From NCBI GenBank assembly GCA_900469625.1, contig UBXV01000031.1:62001-126000 (forward strand): a DNA stretch of 64,000 nt. The letters are read 5' to 3'. Position 1 is the stretch's first letter, and every line of letters begins with the position of its first letter. This document shows, piece by piece, positions 37,142 to 45,863 of this stretch. The notes below the pieces were generated by a model, which had not been told where the DNA came from, ran no database searches, and worked only from the letters and a program-made list of their open reading frames with translations. Source of the DNA: Hyphomicrobiales bacterium (GTDB lineage: Bacteria > Pseudomonadota > Alphaproteobacteria > Rhizobiales > Rhizobiaceae). The position numbers and the translations under genes are program-made.

Positions 37142-38596
37142 TCACACCCCGGTCGCCGGGATGCCGCTGCGCTGGACGGCGCGGGGCGCGGTGACTTCCT
37201 TCCAGGTGGTGAGTGCCGCGCTGACGGCCGGGAACGGATCGCGGCGCACGAACTCGCCGTGGCCCTCGCGCGTCTTGATCGTGCTTTCCTCTATGGCGAC
37301 GACGCCGCGGGTCAGCGTGTAGCGCGGCAGACCCTTGACCTCCTTGCCCTCGAAGACGTTGTAGTCGATCGCCGACTGCTGGCTCTTGGCCGAGATCGTC
37401 TTTGAGCGCTTCGGATCCCAGACCACGAGATCGGCATCGGCGCCGACGAGCACTGCACCCTTCTTCGGGTAGATGTTGAGGATCTTGGCGATGTTGGTGG
37501 AGGTGACGGCCACGAATTCGTTCATGGTGATGCGGCCGGTGTTGACGCCGTGGGTCCACAGCATCGGCATGCGGTCTTCAAGTCCGCCGGTGCCGTTGGG
37601 GATCTTGGTGAAGTCACCGACGCCAAAGCGCTTCTGTTCGGAGGTAAAGGCGCAGTGGTCGGTCGCCACCACCTGCAGCGAACCGGAAGCAAGGCCGGCC
37701 CAGAGACTATCCTGATGCAGCTTGTTGCGGAACGGCGGCGACATCACGCGGCGGGCGGCATGGTCCCAGTCCTTGTTGAAATACTCGGTCTCGTCGAGCG
37801 TCAGGTGCTGGATCAGCGGCTCGCCGAAGACGCGCATGCCCTTCGAACGGGCTCGGCGGATCGCTTCATGCGCCTGTTCGCAGGAGGTGTGGACGATGTA
37901 GACAGGGCTGCCGGCCATGTCGGCAATCATGATGGCGCGGTTGGTTGCCTCGCCTTCGACTTCGGCGGGGCGCGAATAGGCGTGCGCTTCCGGGCCGTTG
38001 TTGCCTTCGGCCAGCAGCTTTGCCTGCAATTGCGCGACGACGTCGCCGTTTTCCGCATGCACGAGTGGCAGCGCGCCAAGTGCCGCGCAGCGCTGGAAGG
38101 ACGAGAACATCTCGTCGTCATCCACCATCAGGGCGCCCTTGTAGGCCATGAAATGCTTGAAGGTGTTGATGCCCCTGTCCTTGACGATGGTCTCCATCTC
38201 GTTGAAGACCTTTTCGCCCCACCAGGTGATCGCCATGTGGAAGGAATAGTCGCAGTTGGCGCGGGTCGACTTGTTGTCCCACATGGTGAGCGCTTCGAGC
38301 AGCGACTGGTTGGGCGAGGGCAGGGCGAAATCCACGACCATGGTGGTGCCGCCGGCAAGCGCCGCCCGTGTGCCGCTTTCGAAATCATCCGAGGAATAAG
38401 TGCCCATGAACGGCATTTCGAGGTGGGTGTGCGGGTCGATGCCGCCGGGTATGACGAAACAGCCGTCGGCGTCGAGCGTCTCGTCGCCCTGAAGGTTCGG
38501 CCCGATCTCGACGATCCTGCCGCCTTCGATCTTCACATCCGCCTTGTAGGTCAGGTCGGCCGTGACGATGGTTCCACCCTTGATGACAGTGCTCAT
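37142..38596 (-). CDS. hydA: Dihydropyrimidinase (D-hydantoinase)
   Basis: A 484-residue cyclic amidohydrolase that opens dihydrouracil/dihydrothymine to N-carbamoyl-beta-alanine or its methyl analogue. The binuclear zinc site is complete: His56 and His58 in DPHTH, the carbamylated Lys153 in FMAYKG, His180 in LVHAENGD, His236 in IVHTSCEQAH and the Asp in VATDHCAF. It lies 82 bases downstream of the amidohydrolase gene on the same strand, giving the second and third steps of the reductive pyrimidine pathway in one unit. Confidence 0.95.
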   Translation of the reverse strand: MSTVIKGGTIVTADLTYKADVKIEGGRIVEIGPNLQGDETLDADGCFVIPGGIDPHTHLEMPFMGTYSSDDFESGTRAALAGGTTMVVDFALPSPNQSLLEALTMWDNKSTRANCDYSFHMAITWWGEKVFNEMETIVKDRGINTFKHFMAYKGALMVDDDEMFSSFQRCAALGALPLVHAENGDVVAQLQAKLLAEGNNGPEAHAYSRPAEVEGEATNRAIMIADMAGSPVYIVHTSCEQAHEAIRRARSKGMRVFGEPLIQHLTLDETEYFNKDWDHAARRVMSPPFRNKLHQDSLWAGLASGSLQVVATDHCAFTSEQKRFGVGDFTKIPNGTGGLEDRMPMLWTHGVNTGRITMNEFVAVTSTNIAKILNIYPKKGAVLVGADADLVVWDPKRSKTISAKSQQSAIDYNVFEGKEVKGLPRYTLTRGVVAIEESTIKTREGHGEFVRRDPFPAVSAALTTWKEVTAPRAVQRSGIPATGV

Positions 38597-38678
38597 TGAT
38601 TTTCATCCTCGCAATTGTGCTTCCGGTGGCCATGCGGCCGCCACGAAAAAGGGCGGAACTTTCGTCCCGCCCGCAAAC

Positions 38679-39929
38679 TCATTCGACGATTTCGGCCGTT
38701 TCGACGACGGCGTGGAAGAGGACGTCGGCACCGGCGCCTGCCCACTCCCTGGAGATATCCTCCGCCTCGTTGTGGCTGAGGCCACCGACGCAGGGGCACA
38801 TGATCATCGTTGCCGGCGCGACCTTGGCAGCCCAGCAGGCGTCGTGTCCGGCGCCGGAGATCAAATTCATGTGGCTGTATCCGAGCCTTTCGGCGGCATT
38901 GCGCACGGCGGTGACGAGCTTAGGGTCGAAGGTCACCGGCTCGAAATGGCCGATGGCCTCGACGGAACAGCCGACACCGAGCGCATCGGCAATCTTCGGC
39001 GCCTCTGCCTCTATTTTGGCGCGCATCCGGTCAAGCTTGGCCTTGTCGGGCGAGCGGATGTCGACGGTGAAGACGACTTTGCCCGGCAGCACGTTGCGTG
39101 AATTGGGCGAGAACACCACCTGGCCGACGCCGCCGACGGCGCCCGGCTGGTTTTCCATCGCCACGCCCTGAACCATCTCTATGATGCGCGACATGGCAAG
39201 GCCGGCATTGACGCGCATGTTCATCGGCGTCGAGCCGGTATGCGCCTCACGCCCGGTCAGCGTGAATTCCAGCCACCAAAGGCCCTGACAGTGGGTGACG
39301 ACGCCGATGTCCTTGTTTTCGGCCTCGAGGATCGGCCCCTGTTCGATGTGGTACTCGAAATAGGCGTGCATCTTGCGGGCGCCGACCTCTTCGTCGCCGA
39401 CCCAGCCGATGCGCTTCAGTTCATCGCCGAAGGTCTTGCCTTCCGGGTCCTTGCGGCCATAGGCAAAGTCCTGGCTGTGCACGCCGGCAAAGACGCCGGA
39501 GGCGAGCATGGCAGGCGCAAAGCGCGCGCCTTCCTCGTTGGTCCAGTTGGTGACGACGATCGGGTGCTTGGTCCTGATGCCGAGATCGTTCATGGAGCGA
39601 ACGACCTCAAGGCCGGCGAGGACGCCGAGCACGCCGTCGAACTTGCCGCCGGTCGGCTGCGTGTCGAGGTGGGAGCCGACATAAACGGGAAGCGCATCCG
39701 GGTCGGTGCCGGGGCGGGTGAAGAACATGTTGCCCATGGTGTCGACGCCCATTGTGAGCCCCGCTTCATCGCACCAGGACTGGAAGAGCTTGCGGCCTTC
39801 GCCATCCTCGTCCGTCAGCGTCTGGCGGTTGTTGCCGCCAGCGATACCCGGGCCGATCTTGGCCATGTCCATTAACGTATCCCACAGGCGGTCGGCATTG
39901 ACGCGCATGTTCTCGCCAGGTGCTGCCAC
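38679..39929 (-). CDS. pydC: Zn-dependent amidohydrolase (N-carbamoyl-beta-alanine / hydantoinase-carbamoylase family)
   Basis: A 416-residue M20-family hydrolase expected to release CO2, ammonia and beta-alanine from N-carbamoyl-beta-alanine. Metal-site segments are GSHLDTQPTGGKFDGVLGV, NWTNEEGARFAP and EYHIEQGPILE, with the last His in LSHNEAEDIS. The start is a GTG at 39929, six bases from a strong GAGGAG site (39936-39941); a second GTG at 39959 lacks one. L-N-carbamoylase or allantoate amidohydrolase are alternatives in this family. The adjacent hydA and rutR-like genes favour the pyrimidine role. Confidence 0.88.
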   Translation of the reverse strand: MAAPGENMRVNADRLWDTLMDMAKIGPGIAGGNNRQTLTDEDGEGRKLFQSWCDEAGLTMGVDTMGNMFFTRPGTDPDALPVYVGSHLDTQPTGGKFDGVLGVLAGLEVVRSMNDLGIRTKHPIVVTNWTNEEGARFAPAMLASGVFAGVHSQDFAYGRKDPEGKTFGDELKRIGWVGDEEVGARKMHAYFEYHIEQGPILEAENKDIGVVTHCQGLWWLEFTLTGREAHTGSTPMNMRVNAGLAMSRIIEMVQGVAMENQPGAVGGVGQVVFSPNSRNVLPGKVVFTVDIRSPDKAKLDRMRAKIEAEAPKIADALGVGCSVEAIGHFEPVTFDPKLVTAVRNAAERLGYSHMNLISGAGHDACWAAKVAPATMIMCPCVGGLSHNEAEDISREWAGAGADVLFHAVVETAEIVE

Positions 39930-39980
39930 GGCGGTCTCCTCATTCTTTTGAGGCGGCACCTCAGGCGGTGCATGCCCCTC

Positions 39981-39996
39981 ATGTTCCCTTGGTCAA
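39981..39996. promoter_or_regulatory. RutR-like half-matched operator (proximal)
   Basis: The right half TGGTCAA (39990-39996) is a perfect half-site of the RutR consensus TTGACCA-N2-TGGTCAA; the left half matches three of seven bases. It is centred about 59 bases upstream of the amidohydrolase start at 39929, a repressor-like position. Confidence 0.4.
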
Positions 39997-40064
39997 ATCC
40001 AGGCTTGGTTTTTTCTGGTGCCCTTCGATCAGTCGTTGCCTTTGCTGGCGAACTGGCTGATAAT

Positions 40065-40080
40065 TTGACCGGTTGGTAAA
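40065..40080. promoter_or_regulatory. RutR-like operator between the pyrimidine operon and rutR
   Basis: TTGACCGGTTGGTAAA matches the RutR consensus TTGACCA-N2-TGGTCAA at 12 of 14 defined bases. It lies in the divergent region between the amidohydrolase (start 39929, minus) and the RutR-type gene (start 40216, plus), where it could control both. Confidence 0.65.
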
Positions 40081-40215
40081 CATTACAACTTCCGTTGCGG
40101 CACTCAAGCCGGAAAAACAAAAAAACGAAGTTGTTGCCCGAAAAGATGGCGGCGCCGAAATTTGGGCAGAGACGGCCTTAGCGGATCACCGTGCGGGGCA
40201 CCGGCAGGGGGCGAA

Positions 40216-40869
40216 ATGGTACTTCCGAGAGCGGCCAGAACCCAGAGGCGAACACGCATCCAGGGGGAGAAGGAAGAGCGCATTTTGGAGGCGGCGCTGG
40301 AGGTTTTCTCGGCGCACGGCTTTCGCGGTGCGACCGTCGACCAGATCGCCGATGTCGCCGGCATGTCGAAGCCGAACCTACTTTATTATTTCCGCACCAA
40401 GGAAACGATGCACCGGGCGCTGATCGACCGCGTGCTCGACACCTGGCTCGATCCGTTGCGCGCCTTCGACGCCGAGGGGAACCCGGTCTCGGAGATCCGC
40501 AGCTATATCCGTCGCAAGCTGGAGATGGCGCGCGATTTCCCGCGCGAAAGCCGACTGTTCGCCAACGAAGTGTTGCAGGGCGCGCCGCATATCGAGGACG
40601 AACTCAAGGGACCCCTGAAGGAACTGGTCGACGAGAAGGCGGAGGTCATCCGTGCCTGGGCCAAGGCCGGCAAGATCGCCAAGTGCGATCCCTACCATCT
40701 GATCTTTGCGATCTGGTCGACGACGCAGCATTATGCCGACTTCGACGTGCAGGTGCGTGCGGTGCTGGGGCAGGGCAATTCCGGCGACGGACGGTTCGAG
40801 GATGCGGCTCGCTTCCTGGAGCGTCTGTTCGTCGACGGCCTGCAGGTGAGCGAGCAGCCGGCGTCCTAG
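40216..40869 (+). CDS. rutR: TetR-family repressor, RutR-type
   Basis: A 217-residue TetR regulator. The N-terminal HTH (ATVDQIADVAGMSKPNLLYYFRTKE, about residues 40-65) is followed by a ligand domain very close to E. coli RutR as I remember it: IRRKLEMARDFPRESRLFANEVLQGAP and DPYHLIFAIWSTTQHYADF. RutR senses uracil/thymine and releases DNA when they are bound (family knowledge). ATG 40216 is preceded by AGGGGG. It is divergent from the amidohydrolase-hydA operon, with a matching operator between them. Confidence 0.88.
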   Translation: MVLPRAARTQRRTRIQGEKEERILEAALEVFSAHGFRGATVDQIADVAGMSKPNLLYYFRTKETMHRALIDRVLDTWLDPLRAFDAEGNPVSEIRSYIRRKLEMARDFPRESRLFANEVLQGAPHIEDELKGPLKELVDEKAEVIRAWAKAGKIAKCDPYHLIFAIWSTTQHYADFDVQVRAVLGQGNSGDGRFEDAARFLERLFVDGLQVSEQPAS

Positions 40870-40880
40870 ACGCCGGCTTT
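40856..40880. terminator. Hairpin over the rutR stop codon
   Basis: A 10-bp perfect stem AGCCGGCGTC / GACGCCGGCT (40856-40865 with 40869-40878) with a 3-base loop encloses the stop codon. It lies between convergent genes and could stop both transcripts, but only TTTC follows. Confidence 0.45.
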
Positions 40881-41809
40881 CAATCCGGCAGTAGCGCCAT
40901 CAGCGCCAACCCGCAGGCCGTCGTGAGCGCGCCGGCGAGAACCGGCAGGCTGACCCAGCCATGGCCGAGAATGCCCTCAAGCAGAATGATGAAGCTCGGC
41001 GTCAGATAGCCGTAGCCCAGCACCTTCGACGATGGCAGCCGCATCGAGGCAAACTGCAGCAAGAGGAAGGTGATCGCGGTCGTCACGACCGCGAGGTAAA
41101 CGACGGCGATCCAGACGATGGCCGGCAGGCTGGAAAAATCGGTGGTGGCAAGGCCGACGGCGCCGGGCACGAGCAGCCACGGCACGGTGCAGGCGGCGAC
41201 CCAGAACCCGAAGGCAAAAGGGTTTTCCTTGCGGTCGAACTTGCGGATCAGCGGCACATAGATCGCGTGGCAGATGACGCCGACGAAAAAGATGAGTTCG
41301 CCCTGGCCGATGTCGAAGGCAATGATTGCCTGGACATCGGCGCGAAAGATTACCCAGACGGCGCCGAGCGCGGCGATGATCAGGCCCGCAAGCACGCCCG
41401 GCCGCGTGTGCTGACCGAGCAGCAGGAAGGCAAAGCCGGCGCTGAGCAGCGGCATCAGCGTGAACACGGCGCCGGTCGATACCGGATCGGTGAACTCCAG
41501 CGCCTTGAACATCGTCAGCATGTAGACGGCGATCAGCCCGCCGAGGATGAGGAAGCGCCACAATTGCCTGGGGATCTGAAACGGCACCCGCGCATAACCG
41601 AAGGTGAGCGCGCCCAGCACCAGGACTGTGAGGAGATAGCGCCAGAGCGTCAGCGGGCCGGCGCCCATGTGCTGCGCCGCCAGGCCGCCGAAGGAGAAGG
41701 AGCCGGCAATCAGCGCCGAAAAGGTCAGCATCGCCAGATGCGCCTTGAGCTTTTCGACGCCCTTGGCGTGGCTCTGGTGCGCCGTTTTCGGCGAGACGTC
41801 CTGTTTCAT
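40880..41809 (-). CDS. DMT-superfamily (EamA) transporter
   Basis: A 309-residue membrane protein with ten predicted helices in two EamA repeats (about residues 28-155 and 168-305), the usual size of DMT metabolite exporters. A polar N-terminal stretch of about 25 residues is rich in Lys and His. It is convergent with rutR and lies 44 bases downstream of cyaC on the same strand. The substrate is unknown. Confidence 0.88.
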   Translation of the reverse strand: MKQDVSPKTAHQSHAKGVEKLKAHLAMLTFSALIAGSFSFGGLAAQHMGAGPLTLWRYLLTVLVLGALTFGYARVPFQIPRQLWRFLILGGLIAVYMLTMFKALEFTDPVSTGAVFTLMPLLSAGFAFLLLGQHTRPGVLAGLIIAALGAVWVIFRADVQAIIAFDIGQGELIFFVGVICHAIYVPLIRKFDRKENPFAFGFWVAACTVPWLLVPGAVGLATTDFSSLPAIVWIAVVYLAVVTTAITFLLLQFASMRLPSSKVLGYGYLTPSFIILLEGILGHGWVSLPVLAGALTTACGLALMALLPD

Positions 41810-41853
41810 GCTGATGTCCGGATCCGATGCAGATGGCGCGCGCGCATGCGCAC

Positions 41854-43560
41854 CTAAGCCGGAGCCGGTGACGGTTGCAAGGCCTTCTCAAGATCGCCGG
41901 CATTTCCGACGATCCAGGTTTCAAGTGTCGCCTGGCGCCCGCGAAGGCTGATGTCGAGCCGCTTGTGGGCGTCCATGACGACGCCTGCGCGGTTGACCAG
42001 TTCAGCGGAGACGGCAAGCTGGGCGTCATGCTCCTTGGCAAGGCCCTCCAGCCGGCTTGCCGTGTTGATGGTGTCGCCGACGGCGGTCAGCGACGTTGCC
42101 TGGCCGTAGCCGATCTCGCCGATGATGGCAGGCCCCGCATGCATGCCGATCGCGATCCGGAGCGGCTCGTCGAGTTCGCCCTCGAAGGTCTGGTTGAGGG
42201 CATCGATACCCCTGGAGATGCGAACAGCGGCCGCCAGCGATTGCTGGCAGGCCTCGGTGAAGGAGTTCTTCAGCCCGAAGATCGCCAACGCCCCGTCGCC
42301 GATGAACTTGTCGATGACGCCGCCGGAATCCTCGACGGCCTCGCCGACCATCTCGAAATAGCGGTTGAGTAGAAAGACGGTGTCGAACGGCAGCTTGTGC
42401 TCCGCGATGCTGGTAAAGCCGCGCAGGTCGCAGAAGAGTACGGCGATGCGCCGTTCGCGGCCTTCGCCATCCTGACGCACCAGTTGCTTCTTGATGCCGA
42501 TGCTGTCGGTATCGAGGATGGGCACGACGGTGACGTTGTGAACCGGGCGGAACTGGCAGGCCAGGCGGACGTTGTCGGGCGCGCCGATCCGCGTCAGGGT
42601 CGCGCGCTCGGCGTCCTCGGGGCCCGGATTTCCTTCGAGGCCCTGGATCACGCGCACGCGGCAGGTGGAGCAGCGCCCACGACCGCCGCAGACCGAGACG
42701 TGCGGAATGCCGGCGGCGCGGCTCGCCTCCAGCACGCTGAAGCCGAGATTGACGGTGGCGATCCTGCCATCTGGATAACGCACGCGAATGCGCCCGCCCT
42801 TGGGCACGACGCGCAAGAGAAAAGTGCCGCCGATCAGGCCTGCAAAGCCAAGATAGAGACCGAGCCGGATGTGTTCGAGCAGGTCGATGTCGTAGACCGG
42901 CCTGATTTCGGCCCTGTCGCCATAACCGCCATGCTCTTCATAGTCTCGCTCCAGCGAGCGGGCTCCATTGAAGAAGCCGAGAAGCGCGAAGATCGGCACG
43001 AGGATCGCGATCGTATAAAGCAGGATTTCGTAGCGCGGAAACCAGGTCCGTCCGCGCATCCAGAACCAGGCGCCGAGGCAGCCGTGGCTCCAGGCGAGCA
43101 GCAGGGCGAGCGACTGGCGGGTGGTATTGGTCCAGCTCGACCAGAGTGCGCGCAGCATGCCGGGATAGTCGGCTTCCACGCCGGTCAAGAGCGGCTCGAC
43201 CCGCGTCGCGGTCACGTGACCGATCAGGAGGAACGGCAGGCTGAGGCCGAAGACGATCTTAAGCGCTTCGCGCATCGGCATGCGCAGGGTCTGGCGGCGG
43301 TAGATGCTGTCGAGCGCCATGATGAAATGGGCGAGCAGCGCGCCATAGAGCAGGATCGTGCCGGGCACGCTGTGCCAGACGGCGCTGAATACCTTGCGGC
43401 CAGCTTCCATCGCGTCGATGGAAATCAGGCCGAGCGAATGATTGAGAAAATGGGCAAGGATGAACGTACCAAGCACTGCCCCGGAAACGAGGTGTATGCG
43501 CTTGCGTCTATTGGCGGAAATGATCGTCAAATAGCGAGCCCAGCTCTGCCGGCGAAACAC
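41854..43560 (-). CDS. cyaC: Redox-regulated class III adenylate cyclase with dihaem membrane anchor and 2Fe-2S domain
   Basis: A 568-residue three-part protein. Residues 1-250 form six membrane helices with four His (37, 78, 115, 159), the tetra-His signature of dihaem cytochrome b anchors of succinate:quinone oxidoreductases. Residues 255-345 are a plant-type 2Fe-2S ferredoxin domain (Cys291, 297, 300, 335). Residues 370-550 are a class III nucleotide cyclase with metal Asp378 (FCDLRGFT) and Asp422 (GDGALAIFG). This is the architecture of Sinorhizobium meliloti CyaC, described as a haem-containing adenylate cyclase responding to the quinone pool (from memory). It would make cAMP in response to respiratory redox state. 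Confidence 0.93.
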   Translation of the reverse strand: MFRRQSWARYLTIISANRRKRIHLVSGAVLGTFILAHFLNHSLGLISIDAMEAGRKVFSAVWHSVPGTILLYGALLAHFIMALDSIYRRQTLRMPMREALKIVFGLSLPFLLIGHVTATRVEPLLTGVEADYPGMLRALWSSWTNTTRQSLALLLAWSHGCLGAWFWMRGRTWFPRYEILLYTIAILVPIFALLGFFNGARSLERDYEEHGGYGDRAEIRPVYDIDLLEHIRLGLYLGFAGLIGGTFLLRVVPKGGRIRVRYPDGRIATVNLGFSVLEASRAAGIPHVSVCGGRGRCSTCRVRVIQGLEGNPGPEDAERATLTRIGAPDNVRLACQFRPVHNVTVVPILDTDSIGIKKQLVRQDGEGRERRIAVLFCDLRGFTSIAEHKLPFDTVFLLNRYFEMVGEAVEDSGGVIDKFIGDGALAIFGLKNSFTEACQQSLAAAVRISRGIDALNQTFEGELDEPLRIAIGMHAGPAIIGEIGYGQATSLTAVGDTINTASRLEGLAKEHDAQLAVSAELVNRAGVVMDAHKRLDISLRGRQATLETWIVGNAGDLEKALQPSPAPA

Positions 43561-43733
43561 CGGCTTCGGTTATTTCCCCTTTATTATCCAGATCGCATAC
43601 GCCGACAACTTACCATTTCTACACAATCTGTTTCGTTTTCGTGTCTTGCGCGTCATCGGTTGCCGGCGCTATCCGGGCGGGTTTACCTGCCGGAGCGGGT
43701 TCATTCCATCGGTGGCCGCGCTGGCAACCACGC

Positions 43734-44633
43734 TCATTCCATCATGGCTGGCAGACGCGCCGCAAGCGTGTCGATGAGCAACCGCAGTTTCGACGGCATG
43801 TACTGGGTCTTCGGCCAGACGACGTAGGTGCCGTAGGACAGCGCCGGCGCTTCGGAAAGCACGCGCACGAGCGAACCGCAGGCGATGCGCTCGTTCACCA
43901 GCCAGCAGGGCAGCCAGGCGATGCCGAAACCGTCGGCCGCCGCGTCGGCGATCGACGTCAGATCGTCGAGCCGCAACCGCGCCGGCGGCGTCACGGTCCG
44001 GGTCTGGCCCGATTTGACCGGGAACGTCCAGGCGAGCGGTTGACCGCTGCGCCGATAGAGAATGGCCTGGTGTGCCAAGAGGTCGTCGATGGTCTTCGGC
44101 TCTCCATTCGCCGCGATGTAGGCCGGTGAAGCACAGACGGTCATGCGCTGGTCGGCGATCTTGCGCGCCATGAGGTCCGGGTCGCCCCGAAGCGGGCCGG
44201 TGCGGATGGCGAGATCGAAACCATCCTCGACCAGGTCGACATTGCGATCGCTGAAGTTGAGATCGAACTCCAGGCGTGGATGTTGGCCGAGCAATTCCGA
44301 CAACAGCGGCATGACGCATAGCCGGCCGAAATGCACCGGCATCGACAGCCGCAGGCGCCCCTGTATCTCGCGCTTGCCTGATTCCAGCAGGGCCTCGCCG
44401 GCCCGGATTTCGCTGAGCGCCCTCAGGCAGTTCTCATAGAACAGCAGGCCTTCTTCGGTCAGGCTCTGGGTACGAGTGGTGCGGTGAAACAGGCGAACGC
44501 CCAGTCTTTGTTCCAGCTTGGCGACGGTCTTGCCGACCGCCGAGCGCGACAGGTTGAGGCGCTCGGCAGCTGCCGAAAATCCACCCGCATCCGCTGCCTC
44601 CACGAACACCGAGACGCCGTTCAGGTCGTTCAT
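43734..44633 (-). CDS. LysR-family transcriptional regulator
   Basis: A 299-residue LysR regulator. The winged HTH is at residues 1-65 (FVEAADAGGFSAAAERLNLSRSAVGKTVAKLEQRLGVRLFHRTTR), followed by a LysR substrate-binding domain (about 92-295; DLNFSDRNVDLVEDGFDLAIRTG). ATG 44633 has AAGGA upstream; a TTG at 44648 is less likely. It is divergent from the dehydrogenase gene at 44740, its probable target, across 106 bases. Confidence 0.9.
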   Translation of the reverse strand: MNDLNGVSVFVEAADAGGFSAAAERLNLSRSAVGKTVAKLEQRLGVRLFHRTTRTQSLTEEGLLFYENCLRALSEIRAGEALLESGKREIQGRLRLSMPVHFGRLCVMPLLSELLGQHPRLEFDLNFSDRNVDLVEDGFDLAIRTGPLRGDPDLMARKIADQRMTVCASPAYIAANGEPKTIDDLLAHQAILYRRSGQPLAWTFPVKSGQTRTVTPPARLRLDDLTSIADAAADGFGIAWLPCWLVNERIACGSLVRVLSEAPALSYGTYVVWPKTQYMPSKLRLLIDTLAARLPAMME

Positions 44634-44739
44634 GTTTGTATCCTTCAAGGAACCAATATGGCGAAATCATATCGCAACTGGAGAGATAAATTCAACGCTA
44701 TGGTTTGTGCATCAACTCGATACGGTGAAAGGCAAGACC

Positions 44740-45762
44740 ATGGCAGGACTGATGAAACAGTGGACGATCGATGCGCTTGGGGCTCAGAACCTCAAGCTCA
44801 CGGAACGGGCCATCCCGGAGGCGGGGCCGGGCGACGTGCTGGTGCGCACCACCGCCATATCGCTCAATTTCCGCGACAAGCTGGTGCTCGAAAACGGTAT
44901 GGGCATGCCGATCGCCTTCCCCTTCGTGCCGGGATCCGACATGGCCGGCGTGGTCGAAGCAGTTGGCAGTGGCGTGTCGCGCTTTCAGCCTGGGGATCGC
45001 GTGATCTCCGTCTTCGATCCCACCTGGATCGACGGGCAAAAGCCGGGCACGGCGCGTCACCCGACGTCTTATGCGCTCGGCGGTCTCAACCCCGGCGTCG
45101 CCTCGGAATATGTCTCGTTCCCGGAAGGCTGGTTCGTGCATGCGCCTGAGAGCGTCGACGACGGGGAGGCCAGCACCTTGCCGTGCGCCGGCGTGACCGC
45201 CTGGTACGCCCTTGTGGAGAAGGGGCGGCCGAAGGCCGGCGACCGCGTCGTGGTGCAGGGGACGGGTGGTGTCTCGCTGTTCGGATTGCAGATCGCCAAG
45301 GCGCATGGCGCCGAAGTCATTGTCACGTCGTCGAGCCGGGACAAGCTCGCTCGTGCGCTGGAACTTGGCGCCGACCATGGTATCGACCGCGCCAACGAAG
45401 ACTGGGTGGAGCGTGTGCTCGAGATCACCGCTGACCGCGGCGCCGACCATATTCTCGAGCTTGCCGGTGGCGCCAATCTCGGTCGGTCCTTGCAGGCGGT
45501 GGCGGTGCAGGGGCGGATCTCGGTGATCGGCGTTTTCGAGGGGGCGGAGATTTCGGCACCGGTGACGCCGGTGCTTTTGAAGTCGCCGGTCATTCAGGGC
45601 ATTGGCGTCGGTCATCGCCGGGCACTGGAGGATCTGGTGGCGGCCGTCGACCGGACCGGCCTGAAGCCCGTGGTCGATGCGCGTTACCCGTTCGGGGAGC
45701 TCAGCGCGGCGCTGGCCCATCTCGACCGCGGCGCCTTCGGCAAGGTGGTCATCGAGGTCTGA
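44740..45762 (+). CDS. MDR-family NAD(P)-dependent alcohol dehydrogenase / quinone-oxidoreductase-like
   Basis: A 340-residue medium-chain dehydrogenase/reductase. The N-terminal GroES-like domain includes ISLNFRDKLVLENGMG and PGSDMAGVVEAVGSGVSRFQPGDRV. The nucleotide-binding motif is VVQGTGGVSLFGLQIAKA. The catalytic zinc Cys of classical alcohol dehydrogenases is not evident at the usual site (FRDKL region), so it may be a zinc-free reductase. An in-frame ATG 44752 is an alternative start. It is divergent from the LysR gene, and the short upstream gap suggests regulation by it. Confidence 0.85.
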   Translation: MAGLMKQWTIDALGAQNLKLTERAIPEAGPGDVLVRTTAISLNFRDKLVLENGMGMPIAFPFVPGSDMAGVVEAVGSGVSRFQPGDRVISVFDPTWIDGQKPGTARHPTSYALGGLNPGVASEYVSFPEGWFVHAPESVDDGEASTLPCAGVTAWYALVEKGRPKAGDRVVVQGTGGVSLFGLQIAKAHGAEVIVTSSSRDKLARALELGADHGIDRANEDWVERVLEITADRGADHILELAGGANLGRSLQAVAVQGRISVIGVFEGAEISAPVTPVLLKSPVIQGIGVGHRRALEDLVAAVDRTGLKPVVDARYPFGELSAALAHLDRGAFGKVVIEV

Positions 45763-45774
45763 GGGGCTTTGAAC

Positions 45775-45811
45775 AAAGACGCCGCCGGATCGAAAACCCG
45801 GCGGCGTCTTT
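45775..45811. terminator. Bidirectional terminator between convergent genes
   Basis: A 14-bp perfect stem (45775-45788 with 45798-45811), starting AAAGACGCCGCCGG, with a 9-base loop. A and T runs on both sides allow it to stop the plus-strand dehydrogenase transcript and the minus-strand preTA transcript. Confidence 0.9.
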
Positions 45812-45863
45812 TAGAGCCAAAGCTGTTCGCAGCAACTGGCTGCGGATCTTGTGATCCGTTTCC

